Shown here: in pieces, positions 14,689 through 23,482 of the stretch | Layout: each line of letters starts with the position of its first letter | Position numbering within the stretch: position 1 is the first letter of the stretch | DNA from: a bacterium | GTDB taxonomy: Bacteria; Krumholzibacteriota; Krumholzibacteriia; LZORAL124-64-63 | Direction of reading: 5' to 3' | Length of the DNA: 64,000 nt | Assembly: GCA_016719645.1 (NCBI GenBank) | Contig: JADJYS010000001.1 | Coordinates: 496,001-560,000 of the forward strand | Position numbers and translations under genes: made by a program | The notes under the pieces: model-generated | Told to the model about the DNA's origin: nothing | The model's database searches: none | Seen by the model: only the letters and a program-made list of their open reading frames with translations

Positions 14689-16808
14689 TGCGGCGGGGAG
14701 CGGACCGCTCGCGCCTGCGCCTGCTGCAGCGGCTGTCGGTCATCCCCTTCCTGATCCTGGCGCTGCGCCTGGTCCAGGTGCAGGTCTTCCAGCACGACCA
14801 CTACCTCGCCCGCGCCCTGCGGCAGTGGCAGAACCAGAAGGAGCTGCCGGCCCGGCGGGGCAACATCTACGACCGCCACGACCGCTCCCTCGCGCTGTCG
14901 ATCACGTCCTGGCGCCTGGGCGTCGCCGGCCGGCTCCTGCAGAAGCAGGATCCCGACGCGATGGCGGCGAAGATGGCGCCCCTGGTCGGGCAGGACGCCG
15001 CCGGGCTCGCCGGCCGCCTGCGGCAGGCCAAGACCGGCCGCGAGTACGTCGTGATCGACGGGCGGGCCGTCCTGCACCGGAGCGCCCTGTACGCGCTGCG
15101 TCAGCTGCCGGGCGTCCAGCTCGACACGCTGCTCAACCGCTCGTACCCGATGGGCGGCGCCGGGGCCTCGCTGCTGGGCTTCTGCAACCCCGACAGCGGC
15201 GGCAAGCGCCAGATGGCCGGGCTCGAGTTCGCGCTCGACAAGAAGCTGGCGGGGAAGCCGGGCACGGGCCTGATCTACATCATGGGCGAAGGGGAGGACG
15301 AGAACGGGTTCCAGGAGATCGTGCCGGCGCAGGACGGGCACGACGTGAAGCTCACCATCGACGCGGACCTCCAGCTGATCGCCGAGCAGGAGCTCGCCGC
15401 GGCCATCGACACCTGCCACGCCGCGGGGGGGGCCGTGCTGATCGTCGACCCCCGCACCGGCGACATCCTCGCCGCCGCCGACTCGCCGGTCCTGGGCGAG
15501 CGCGCCGACGCGAAGGGGCCCGAGGCCTGGGACAACTTCGTCTTCACGGGGGCCTACGAGCCGGGATCGGTCTTCAAGATCTTCACCGCGGCCTCGCTGC
15601 TCGACCGCGCCGCGGTCGACACGTTCAGCGTCTACGACTGCGACAACATCCAGTTCGACCACTACAAGATCCACAACTCCGAAGGGCACGACTTCGGCCG
15701 CATGTCGTTCCTGAACGCGTTCGTCCACTCCAGCAACGTCTACTTCGCCCGCACCGTGCTGGCGCTGGACAAGCAGGAGTACTACGAGGACCTCACCAGG
15801 ATGGGCTTCGGCGTCCGCGACGAGCTGCGCTACCCCGGGCGCACGCGCGGCCTGCTGCGGGAGCCCGCGTCGTGGTCGCGCCGCACGCAGTCGACCGTCG
15901 CGATCGGCCAGGAGATGCTGGCCACGCCCATCCAGCTGGCGATGGCGGCCGCCGCGGTGGCCAACGGCGGGATGCTGCTGGCGCCGCGGCTCGTCCTCGA
16001 GATCCGCGACAAGGACGGCACGGTGGTCGAGCGCAACGGGACGAAGGTCCTGCACCGCGCGATGTCGGCCGAGGTCGCGGCGCTGCTGCGCGACGCGATG
16101 GCCGAGGTCGTGAAGCGCGGCACGGGCCGGGCCGCCGGGCTGGAGTGGATCGAGTGCGGGGGCAAGACCGGCACCGCCCAGAAGGCCCTGCCGGGCCAGG
16201 GTTACGTGCCCGGCAAGTACATGTCGACGTTCCTCGGCCTGGCGCCCGCCCGGGAGCCGCGCCTGGTGATCCTCGCGATGCTCGACGAGCCCGACTACGC
16301 GCACCACTACGCCTCGCAGAGCGCGGCCCCGCTGTTCGGGCGGATCGTCCGGGAGATCGGGCGCAGCACCGACTGGCTCGTGGGCGCGGAGGCCGCCGAG
16401 CACGTGCGCCTGCCCCGGCACGACCGCAGCGGCGCGACGCCCGTGCCGGACCTGCTCTACCTGTCGGCCGCCGCGGCGCGGGAGGCCGTGGCCGGGGCCG
16501 GCCTGAACCTCGCGGGCGCCGTGGGCGAGGGCGTGGTCGTGGCCCAGGTGCCCGCCGCGGGCACCGGGTGCCTGCCCGGCGAGACCGTCACCGTGACCGT
16601 GGCCCCGACCCGCGCGCCCGCCGGCGACGACCCCCGTCTCTGCCCCGACCTGCTGGGCTGGTCCAACCGCGACGTGCGGCGCGAGGCCGCGCGGCTCGGC
16701 GTGCCGCTGCGCTGCGAGGGGACGGGCTACGTCGGCGAGCAGACGCCGTCGCCGGGCATGCCGATCGGCCCCGAGGGGATCGCCGTGAAGATGGTGGAGC
16801 GATGGTGA
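14685..16808 (+). CDS. ftsI: Division transpeptidase FtsI (PBP) with C-terminal PASTA domains
   Basis: 707 aa. One N-terminal membrane helix (LSVIPFLILALRLVQVQ), the pedestal motif RRGNIYDRHDRSLA near residue 57, then the transpeptidase domain. The acyl-enzyme serine is Ser295 in SVFK, the second motif is Ser349-Ser-Asn351 and the third is Lys494-Thr-Gly496. Two PASTA repeats follow (about 583-645 and 646-707), a feature more common in Gram-positive PBPs and FCB-type division PBPs than in proteobacterial FtsI. It cross-links septal peptidoglycan with FtsW. It overlaps ftsL by 4 bp and murE by 7 bp. Either of two adjacent ATGs (14685, 14688) could be used. Confidence 0.93.
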   Translation: MMRRGADRSRLRLLQRLSVIPFLILALRLVQVQVFQHDHYLARALRQWQNQKELPARRGNIYDRHDRSLALSITSWRLGVAGRLLQKQDPDAMAAKMAPLVGQDAAGLAGRLRQAKTGREYVVIDGRAVLHRSALYALRQLPGVQLDTLLNRSYPMGGAGASLLGFCNPDSGGKRQMAGLEFALDKKLAGKPGTGLIYIMGEGEDENGFQEIVPAQDGHDVKLTIDADLQLIAEQELAAAIDTCHAAGGAVLIVDPRTGDILAAADSPVLGERADAKGPEAWDNFVFTGAYEPGSVFKIFTAASLLDRAAVDTFSVYDCDNIQFDHYKIHNSEGHDFGRMSFLNAFVHSSNVYFARTVLALDKQEYYEDLTRMGFGVRDELRYPGRTRGLLREPASWSRRTQSTVAIGQEMLATPIQLAMAAAAVANGGMLLAPRLVLEIRDKDGTVVERNGTKVLHRAMSAEVAALLRDAMAEVVKRGTGRAAGLEWIECGGKTGTAQKALPGQGYVPGKYMSTFLGLAPAREPRLVILAMLDEPDYAHHYASQSAAPLFGRIVREIGRSTDWLVGAEAAEHVRLPRHDRSGATPVPDLLYLSAAAAREAVAGAGLNLAGAVGEGVVVAQVPAAGTGCLPGETVTVTVAPTRAPAGDDPRLCPDLLGWSNRDVRREAARLGVPLRCEGTGYVGEQTPSPGMPIGPEGIAVKMVERW

Positions 16809-18337
16809 CGCTGGCGCAGATCCTGGCGGACTTCCCGCAGCTCGCGGCCGACGCGGCGCTGCCGCCCGCGCCGATCCCCGTGTCGGCCGTCGCGGTCGAC
16901 TCGCGCCGCTGCGCGCCGGGCGTGCTGTTCGTCGCGGTGCGCGGCGCGGCGGGAGACGGCCACGCCCACCTCGCGGCCGCGGCCGCGGCCGGGTGCGCGG
17001 CCGTGCTCGTCGAGACGGAGGCCCTCGGCCCGGCGGATCCGCCCGTCCCGGCGGGCGTCCCCGTCCTGCGCGTGCGCGGGACGCGCCCCTGGCCCGCGCG
17101 GCTGGCGCGCGAGATCGCGGAGCGGCCCGACGCGGGCCTGTGCGCGGTCGGCGTCACCGGCACCAACGGCAAGACCACCACCGCCTTCCTGCTGCGGCGG
17201 CTGCTGGAGCGCTGCGCGGGGCCCTGCGGGCTGCTGGGGACCATCGTCTACGAGACCGGGGGGCGCCGCGAGCCGGCGCCGCTGACCACGCCCGACGGCC
17301 CCACGCTCTACGGCCTGCTGGCCGAGATGCGCGCGCACGACCGGCGGGCCGTGGCGCTGGAGATCTCGTCCCACGCCCTGGACCAGGGCCGCGCGGCCGA
17401 CCTCGCGCTGGACGCCGCGGTGATGACCAACCTCTCGCGCGACCACCTCGACTACCACGCCGACCTCGACGACTACCTGCGGGCCAAGGCGCGCATCCTG
17501 GAGCTGCTGCGGGGCGACCGGCGCGGCAAGCCGGACGGCGTCGCGGTGCTGAACGCCGACGAGCCGGCCTTCGACCGCCTCGACACCGGCGGCCTGCGCG
17601 TCGTGCGCTACGCCACGGGGCGCCGGCCGGGCGCGGCGGCCGACCTCGCGGTGCGCGCCGCCGAGCTGGGCCGCGGCGGCACGCGCCTGACGCTGGACTG
17701 GCGCGGCGAAGCGCTCGACCTGCAGAGCCGGCTGGTCGGCCGCTTCAACGTCGAGAACCTGACCGCCGCCCTGGCCGCGGGCCTCGGCCTGGGCTTCCCG
17801 CCGGCGGACTGCCTCGCCGCCCTGGCGGCGGCCGAGCAGGTGCCCGGGCGCATGGAGAGCTTCGACCTGCCCTCGGGCGCCACGGCGGTCGTCGACTACG
17901 CGCACACGCCCGACGCCCTGGCGGCGGTCCTGCAGTCCTGCCGCGAGCTCGCGCCGCGCCGGCTCGTCGCGGTCTTCGGCTGCGGCGGCGACCGCGACCG
18001 CGGCAAGCGCCCCCTGATGGGCGCCGTCGCGGCGCGGCTGGCCGACGCGACGTGGATCACCTCCGACAACCCGCGCGGCGAGGACCCCGACGCGATCTGC
18101 CGCCAGATCGCCGACGGCTTCCGCGCCGAGACCGCCCGCCGCTCGTCGACTGCCGCGTGGTGACGGACCGGACCGCGGCGATCCGCGGCGCGCTGGCCGA
18201 AGCGCGCGAGGGCGACACCGTCGTGATCGCGGGCAAGGGCCACGAGGACTACCAGCTGGTCGGCGACGCGGCGCCTGGACCTGGACGACCGCCGGCTGGT
18301 GCGGGACTGGATCGCGGAGGTGGCCCGTGGCGCCTGA
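16802..18337 (+). CDS. murE: UDP-MurNAc-tripeptide synthetase MurE (two compensating frameshifts near the 3' end)
   Basis: Cytoplasmic ligase adding the third stem residue. The ATP loop GTNGKTTT starts at residue 120 (Lys124). DNPR at 422-425 is the signature of meso-diaminopimelate-adding enzymes. The starting frame stops at 18163 after 453 aa, short for the family. The missing C-terminus continues in another frame from about 18140 (VVTDRTAAIRGALAEA, then GKGHEDYQLVGD). It returns to the original frame near 18269 (RRLDLDDRRLVRDWIAEVA), ending at a TGA at 18335-18337 that overlaps murF as expected. The net change is zero frame, consistent with two small base losses. Probably a functional gene with sequence errors, but real mutation cannot be excluded. 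Confidence 0.85.
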
Positions 18338-19805
18338 GCGCGGCTACGACCTGCGCCGGGCCGGGTCCGACCTGGCGGCGGCGAACCTGTGGGACGGCGC
18401 CGCCGTCGCCAGCGGCGGCGCCTGGACCTTCGTGGTCGACCCGGCGCAGCTGCCCGACGCGGCCTTCCTCGGCGCGGCGATCGACTCGCGCGCGGCGTCG
18501 CCGGGGCAGCTCTTCGTGGGCCTGGTCGGCGAGCGGACGGACGGGCGCCGCCACGTCCCGGACGCCCTGGGCCGCGGCGTCGCGGCGGCGCTGACCCGCA
18601 GCTGGGACGGCGCGCCGCCCGACCCCCTGTTCGCGGACCCCGCGCCCGCGGGGGCCGTGGTCCTGCTCAGCCGCGCGCCCGAAGCGGCGCTGGCCGCGCT
18701 GGCCGGCCGCTGGCGCCGGCTCAGCCCGGTCCGCCTCGCCGCCGTCACCGGCACCAACGGCAAGACCACCACCAAGGACCTGCTGGCGGCTCTGGCCGGC
18801 GCCGTCGCCCGCACCCACGCGACCGCCGGCAACCTGAACAACGATCTCGGCCTTCCGCTGACCCTGCTCGGTCTGCGACGCGACCACGACGTGGCGGTCG
18901 TGGAGATGGGCGCCTCCCGCGCCGGAGACATCGAGCGGTTGGCGGCCCTGGCCGTTCCCCAGGTCGGGGTGATCACCAACGCGTCCGGAGCGCATCTGGA
19001 GGGATTCGGATCGTTGGCCGAGATCGTCCGCACCAAGGGCGCCCTGCTGGACCACCTGCCGCCGGATGGGACGGCGGTCCTGAACGCCGACAGCCCCGGC
19101 TTCGACGCCTGGCGCGAGCGCTGCCGCTGCCCGGTGGTCAGCTGGGGGCGCGCCGCCGGCGACCACCGCTGGGCGTGGCGCGCGGATCCCGCGGGCGTCG
19201 GCGGCGTCGTGACGCTCGACGGCCGCGACCTGCACGTGCCCCTGCCGGGGGAGCACAACGGGGCCAACCTCGTCGCGGCCTGGCTGGCGGCGCTGGCCTT
19301 GACCGGCCGGGAACCGGACGCGGCGGCCGCCCTGGCCGGCTTCGCCGCCTCGCCGCACCGCAGCCGGCTGTTCACGGCCGGCGGGCTGTGGCTGCTCGAC
19401 GACTGCTACAACGCCAATCCCGCGAGCATGCTCGTCGCCGCCGCGGCGCTGGCGGGCGTGCCCGGCGACGGCCGCCGCCTGGCCGTCCTCGGCGCGATGG
19501 GCGAGCTCGGGCCCGACGCGCCCGCGCTGCACCGCGAAACCGGCCGGCGCCTGCGCGCCGCGGGCCTCGACGCCGTGTGGGCCGTGGGCGAGGCCGCGGC
19601 CGAGCTGGCCGCCGGCTTCCGCGAGGCGGGCGGCGAGGCCGACGTCTGCGCCGACGCGTCGTCGGCCGCCGCGGCCCTGGCGGCCGCGGTCCGCGCCGGC
19701 GACCGCATCCTGTTCAAGGGTTCCCGTTCCGCCGCCGTCGAGCGCGCGCTCGACGCCTTCCTGGCGCACCTCGGCGGCGCCGCGTCCGACAGGGAGACAA
19801 GCTGA
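18327..19805 (+). CDS. murF: UDP-MurNAc-tripeptide:D-Ala-D-Ala ligase MurF
   Basis: 492 aa, GTG 18327. Mur ligase architecture: an N-terminal UDP-binding domain with AIDSRAASPGQLFVGLVGE, the ATP loop GTNGKTTTKD near residue 143, EMGASRAGDIERL near 193 and ITNASGAHLEGFGS near 218. The C-terminal domain has LLDDCYNANPASM near 356, the MurF hallmark. It attaches D-Ala-D-Ala to complete the UDP-MurNAc-pentapeptide. The gene overlaps the restored end of murE by 11 bp and shares one base with mraY. No ddl gene for the dipeptide is in the window. Confidence 0.96.
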   Translation: MAPERGYDLRRAGSDLAAANLWDGAAVASGGAWTFVVDPAQLPDAAFLGAAIDSRAASPGQLFVGLVGERTDGRRHVPDALGRGVAAALTRSWDGAPPDPLFADPAPAGAVVLLSRAPEAALAALAGRWRRLSPVRLAAVTGTNGKTTTKDLLAALAGAVARTHATAGNLNNDLGLPLTLLGLRRDHDVAVVEMGASRAGDIERLAALAVPQVGVITNASGAHLEGFGSLAEIVRTKGALLDHLPPDGTAVLNADSPGFDAWRERCRCPVVSWGRAAGDHRWAWRADPAGVGGVVTLDGRDLHVPLPGEHNGANLVAAWLAALALTGREPDAAAALAGFAASPHRSRLFTAGGLWLLDDCYNANPASMLVAAAALAGVPGDGRRLAVLGAMGELGPDAPALHRETGRRLRAAGLDAVWAVGEAAAELAAGFREAGGEADVCADASSAAAALAAAVRAGDRILFKGSRSAAVERALDAFLAHLGGAASDRETS

Positions 19806-20893
19806 TGTTCTACCTCCTGCTCTACCCGCTGCGCGAACAGTGGTCGGCGCTGAACGTTTTCCAGTACATCACGTTCCGCGCCGCCTACGCCACGATCACC
19901 GCGCTGCTGATCTGCTTCGTGTTCGGCGGCTGGCTGATCGCGCGCCTCCAGGCGCTGCAGATCGGCGAGACGATCCGCAGCGACGGACCGGCCCGGCACG
20001 CCGCCAAGGCGGGCACCCCGACCATGGGCGGCGTGCTGGTGATCGCGGCGATCGTGCTGCCCACCCTGCTGTGGGCGGACCTGAGCAACCGCTACGTGCA
20101 GCTGTGCCTGCTGGCCACGGTGTGGATGGGGACGCTGGGGTTCGTGGACGACTGGCTGAAGGTCGTGCGCAAGCGGCCCAAGGGCATGATCGGCCGCGTG
20201 AAGCTGGCGGGGCAGATCGGCTTCAGCCTGGTGCTGTACGCGCTGCTGAAGACCGCGGCCGCCGACGACGCCGTGGTCACGCAGCTGGCCGTGCCCCTGC
20301 TCAAGGACACGTTCCTCGACCTCGGCTGGTTCTACCTGCCGCTGGTGGTGGTCGTGGTGGCGGGCACCAGCAACGCCGTGAACCTGACCGACGGCCTCGA
20401 CGGCCTGGCGATCGGGCTGAGCGCGTTCACCTTCCTGGGCTTCGCGGCGCTGGCCTACGTCGCGGGCAACGTGATCTTCGCGGACTACCTGAACATCGTC
20501 TACCTGCCCGGCGCCGGCGAGCTGGCCGTCTACTGCGGCGCCGTCGTCGGCGCCTCGCTCGGCTTCCTGTGGTTCAACGCCCATCCGGCGAAGGTCTTCA
20601 TGGGCGACACCGGCAGCCTGGCCCTGGGCGGCGCCCTGGGCACCGTCGCGATCCTGGTCAAGCGCGAGCTGCTGCTGGTCATCATGGGCGGCATGTTCGT
20701 GATGGAGGCCGTGAGCGTCATGCTGCAGGTGGCGTCGTACCGCTGGCGCGGGGGCAAGCGGATCTTCCGCATGGCGCCGCTGCACCACCACTTCGAACTG
20801 CTCGGCTGGTCGGAGACGCAGGTCGTGGTCCGCTTCTGGATCGTCGGCATCCTGCTGCTGCTGCTGAGCATGAGCACCGTCAAACTGCAGTAG
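19805..20893 (+). CDS. mraY: Phospho-MurNAc-pentapeptide translocase MraY
   Basis: 362 aa, ATG 19805 with AGGGAGACAAGCTG upstream. About ten membrane helices. Family motifs: SDGPARHAAKAGTPTMGG near 61, FVDDWLKV near 114 (catalytic Asp pair region), NAVNLTDGLDGLA near 194, WFNAHPAKVFMGDTGSLALG near 257 and APLHHHFELLGWSE near 324. It makes lipid I from UDP-MurNAc-pentapeptide and undecaprenyl phosphate at the inner membrane. Ten bases separate it from murD. Confidence 0.97.
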   Translation: MFYLLLYPLREQWSALNVFQYITFRAAYATITALLICFVFGGWLIARLQALQIGETIRSDGPARHAAKAGTPTMGGVLVIAAIVLPTLLWADLSNRYVQLCLLATVWMGTLGFVDDWLKVVRKRPKGMIGRVKLAGQIGFSLVLYALLKTAAADDAVVTQLAVPLLKDTFLDLGWFYLPLVVVVVAGTSNAVNLTDGLDGLAIGLSAFTFLGFAALAYVAGNVIFADYLNIVYLPGAGELAVYCGAVVGASLGFLWFNAHPAKVFMGDTGSLALGGALGTVAILVKRELLLVIMGGMFVMEAVSVMLQVASYRWRGGKRIFRMAPLHHHFELLGWSETQVVVRFWIVGILLLLLSMSTVKLQ

Positions 20894-20903
20894 GAGGTCC
20901 GGC

Positions 20904-22283
20904 GTGGACGTGCGGGGCGGGACCTGGCTCGTGATCGGACTGGCGCGCAGCGGCTGCGCGGCCGGCGCCCTGCTGCGCCGCCGCGGCGCGCGCGTCGTCG
21001 GCGCCGACGACGCCGGCGAAGCGGCGCTGACCGCGCAGTGGCAGCGGCACGGCCTCGCGGGCGAGGCGCGGGAGGCCTTCGACGAGGTGCGGTCCGGTCC
21101 CGGCTGGGAGACGGCGCTGCCCCGCCTCGCGGGCGTGGTGCTCAGCCCCGGCGTGCCGGCGGCGCGGGCGGCCGCGGCGGCGCCGGGCGTGCCGGTGCTG
21201 GGCGAGCTCGAGCTCGCCGCGCGCTTCTTCGCGGGGCGCGCGGTCGCGATCACCGGCACCAACGGCAAGACCACGACCACCGAGCTGACGGCGCACCTGC
21301 TGCGCGCCGCCGGCTACGAGGCGCCGGCGCTGGGCAACGTGGGCCGCCCCCTGAGCCGGGTCGCCGACTCGCTGGGTCCCGACGCGGTGGCCGTCGTGGA
21401 AGTCAGCAGCTTCCAGCTCGAGTCCGTCGCGCTTCCGGCCCGAGGTCGCCGTGGTGCTGAACCTGGCGCCCGACCACCTCGACCGCTACGCGTCCGTGGC
21501 GGAGTACTACGCCGTCAAGCGGCGGCTCGTGGATCTGCTGCCCCCCGGGGGGCTGTTCGTGACCGGGACCGGCTGCCAGCCGGCCCTGGCCTGGCCCGCG
21601 CCGCGTCGCCTGCTGTTCGGCGACCCGGAAGCGGGAGCGGCTTGCTTCGCGCGCGACGGCCGACTGTGGCGCCTGCGCGACGGCGGACCGCGGGCGGTGC
21701 TGGCGCTCGAGGACTTTCCCCTCCACGGCGCACCGAATGTCCTCAACGCCGGCGCCGCCCTCGCCGCCCTCGAACCCTTCGACCTGGCCGACGACGTGCT
21801 GGCGGCGGGCTGCGCAGCTTCCGCGGCCTGCCGCACCGCCAGCAGGAAATCGCCCGGGGGGAGGGCCTGGTCTTCGTCGACGACTCCAAGGCGACCAACG
21901 TCCACGCGGTGTGCGGCGGCCTGGCCGGCTACGCGGGCGACGTCGTGCTGATCCTGGGCGGCAGCGGCAAGGGCGAGGACTACGCGCCCCTGCGCGAGGC
22001 GCTCGGCCCGGTGCGCGCCGCGGTGCTGATCGGCGCCGAGGCGGACCGCATCGCGGCCGCGCTCGCCGGGACGGTGCCGCTGGTCCGGGCCGCCGACCTG
22101 GACGGGGCCGTCGCGGCCGCCGCCGGCCTGCTGCCGGGCGGGGGCACGGTCCTGCTGAGCCCCGCCTGCGCCAGCTTCGACATGTTCCGCGACTACCACC
22201 ACCGCGGCGAGGAGTTCCAGGCCGCCGCGCGCCGCTGGCTGGACGGGCGCGCGGGCGCCGCGCCGCTCCGGGAGGAGCCATGA
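20904..22283 (+). CDS. murD: UDP-MurNAc-L-Ala:D-Glu ligase MurD (internal segment out of frame)
   Basis: GTG 20904 with AGGAGGTCC upstream. Start and end of the frame are clearly MurD: GLARSGCAAGALL, the ATP loop GTNGKTTTTE near residue 116, VVEVSSFQLESV near 165. At the end come FRGLPHRQQEIARGEGLVFVDDSKATN and LSPACASFDMFRDYHHRGEEF. Between about 21430 and 21810 the true protein (VVLNLAPDHLDRYASVAEYY through VLNAGAALAALEPF) lies in the next frame. No stop interrupts the first frame, so a gene finder would report one 459-aa ORF with a wrong middle. Family spacing around LESV-FRP favours loss of two bases near 21430 and one near 21809. This mirrors murE. Sequence error is the simplest reading. 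Confidence 0.85.
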   Translation: MDVRGGTWLVIGLARSGCAAGALLRRRGARVVGADDAGEAALTAQWQRHGLAGEAREAFDEVRSGPGWETALPRLAGVVLSPGVPAARAAAAAPGVPVLGELELAARFFAGRAVAITGTNGKTTTTELTAHLLRAAGYEAPALGNVGRPLSRVADSLGPDAVAVVEVSSFQLESVALPARGRRGAEPGARPPRPLRVRGGVLRRQAAARGSAAPRGAVRDRDRLPAGPGLARAASPAVRRPGSGSGLLRARRPTVAPARRRTAGGAGARGLSPPRRTECPQRRRRPRRPRTLRPGRRRAGGGLRSFRGLPHRQQEIARGEGLVFVDDSKATNVHAVCGGLAGYAGDVVLILGGSGKGEDYAPLREALGPVRAAVLIGAEADRIAAALAGTVPLVRAADLDGAVAAAAGLLPGGGTVLLSPACASFDMFRDYHHRGEEFQAAARRWLDGRAGAAPLREEP

Positions 22284-23452
22284 CCCGCCGCGTGCGCCGG
22301 ATGCTGGCCTGGTTCGAACAGCTCGACGGCTGGCTGATGTTCGCGGTGCTGGTGCTGGGCATCCTCGGCGTGGTGATGGTCTACAACGCCGGGTCGTTCA
22401 CCTCGTCCTCGAGTACCCGCTACCTCGTGCACCAGATCATCCGCTTCGGCCTCGGCCTCGGCGCGCTGTGGTTCCTGGCGGGGCTGGACTACCAGACGCT
22501 GCGCCGGCCCTGGCTGAACTGGGGCCTGCTGGGCCTCGGCCTCGGCCTCGTGCTGGTGACCGTCGTGCTGCGCAAGACGGGCCTCGTCGACGAGCGCGCC
22601 GGCTCCAGCCGCTGGCTGTCGTTCCTGCCGGTCCAGCCCGTGGAGATCGTCAAGGTCGCGCTGGTGCTCTTCCTCGCGCAGCAGTGCGCCGGCGGCTTCG
22701 AACGCCTGCGCCGCGACGACCGCCGCTTCTGGACGGCGCTGGCGATCCCCGCCGTCGCGATGATCGCCCTGGCCCTGCAGCCGAACTACGGCAACGCGGC
22801 GATGATGGGGCTGCTGACGCTGGTCATGCTGACGCTCAGCGGCCTGCCGCTGCGGATCCTGGGCTGGCTGGGCGCCGGCGCCGTGGGGGTGTCGGCCCTG
22901 GGCTTCTTCACGATCGCCAAGATCAACCACCGCCTGGTCCTGTGGTGGCTGGGCATCAAGGACGGCACGATCGACCCGCGCGCCGACGACAAGCTCTACC
23001 AGGTCTACCAGTCGCTGCTGGGCCTGGGCGCCGGCGGCTGGCACGGCACGGGGATCGGGGCCAGCCAGCAGCGCTTCGCCTTCCTGCCGGACGCGCACAC
23101 GGACTTCATCTTCTCGGTCGTCGGGGAGGAGCTGGGCCTGGCGGGGGGGCTGGTCACGCTTTTTCTGTTTGTGCTGCTGGGCTGGCGCGGTTATAACATC
23201 GCACGCAACGCGGGCGACGAGTTCGGCAGCCTGGTCGCCGCCGGGTTGACCACGATGCTGCTGGCGTACGCGGCCATCAACATCGGCATGGTCACCGGCG
23301 TGCTGCCCGTCATGGGCCTGCCGCTGCCCTTCATCAGCTACGGCGGCTCCGCGCTGATCACGAACCTGGCGGCGGTGGGCATCCTGCTGAGCATCGACCG
23401 CCAGGGACGCGCCCTGCGCGCCAGGAAGGTGCGGGTGATCGGACGCCCCTGA
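22280..23452 (+). CDS. ftsW: Septal peptidoglycan glycosyltransferase FtsW (SEDS family)
   Basis: 390 aa, ATG 22280 overlapping the murD stop, with GGGAGGAGCC upstream. Ten hydrophobic helices. SEDS signatures include FLPVQPVEIVKVALVLFLAQ, GLGAGGWHGTGIGASQQRFAFLPDAHTDFIFSVVGEELG near 250-295 and GVLPVMGLPLPFISYGGSAL near 340. FtsW polymerises lipid II together with FtsI. The segment at 23157-23200 is noticeably A/T-rich for this genome and contains a promoter-like pair. Confidence 0.96.
   Translation: MTRRVRRMLAWFEQLDGWLMFAVLVLGILGVVMVYNAGSFTSSSSTRYLVHQIIRFGLGLGALWFLAGLDYQTLRRPWLNWGLLGLGLGLVLVTVVLRKTGLVDERAGSSRWLSFLPVQPVEIVKVALVLFLAQQCAGGFERLRRDDRRFWTALAIPAVAMIALALQPNYGNAAMMGLLTLVMLTLSGLPLRILGWLGAGAVGVSALGFFTIAKINHRLVLWWLGIKDGTIDPRADDKLYQVYQSLLGLGAGGWHGTGIGASQQRFAFLPDAHTDFIFSVVGEELGLAGGLVTLFLFVLLGWRGYNIARNAGDEFGSLVAAGLTTMLLAYAAINIGMVTGVLPVMGLPLPFISYGGSALITNLAAVGILLSIDRQGRALRARKVRVIGRP
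23169..23197 (+). promoter_or_regulatory. Candidate internal promoter in ftsW ahead of murG
   Basis: TTGTGC (23169-23174), a 17-bp spacer and TATAAC (23192-23197; 5 of 6 to the sigma-70 -10). It sits in an A/T-rich codon patch inside ftsW, about 285 bp before murG. TATAAC is the best -10 match I found in the dcw cluster. Confidence 0.4.
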
Positions 23453-23482
23453 GGCGGCCCGGCCGGCCTGCGGAGGAGATTC

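Noticed and set aside
18120..18280. Programmed ribosomal frameshifting in murE (and similarly in murD)
   Set aside because: Each gene needs two shifts with different step sizes, no slippery heptamer is seen, and similar small indels occur elsewhere in the window. Sequence error fits better.
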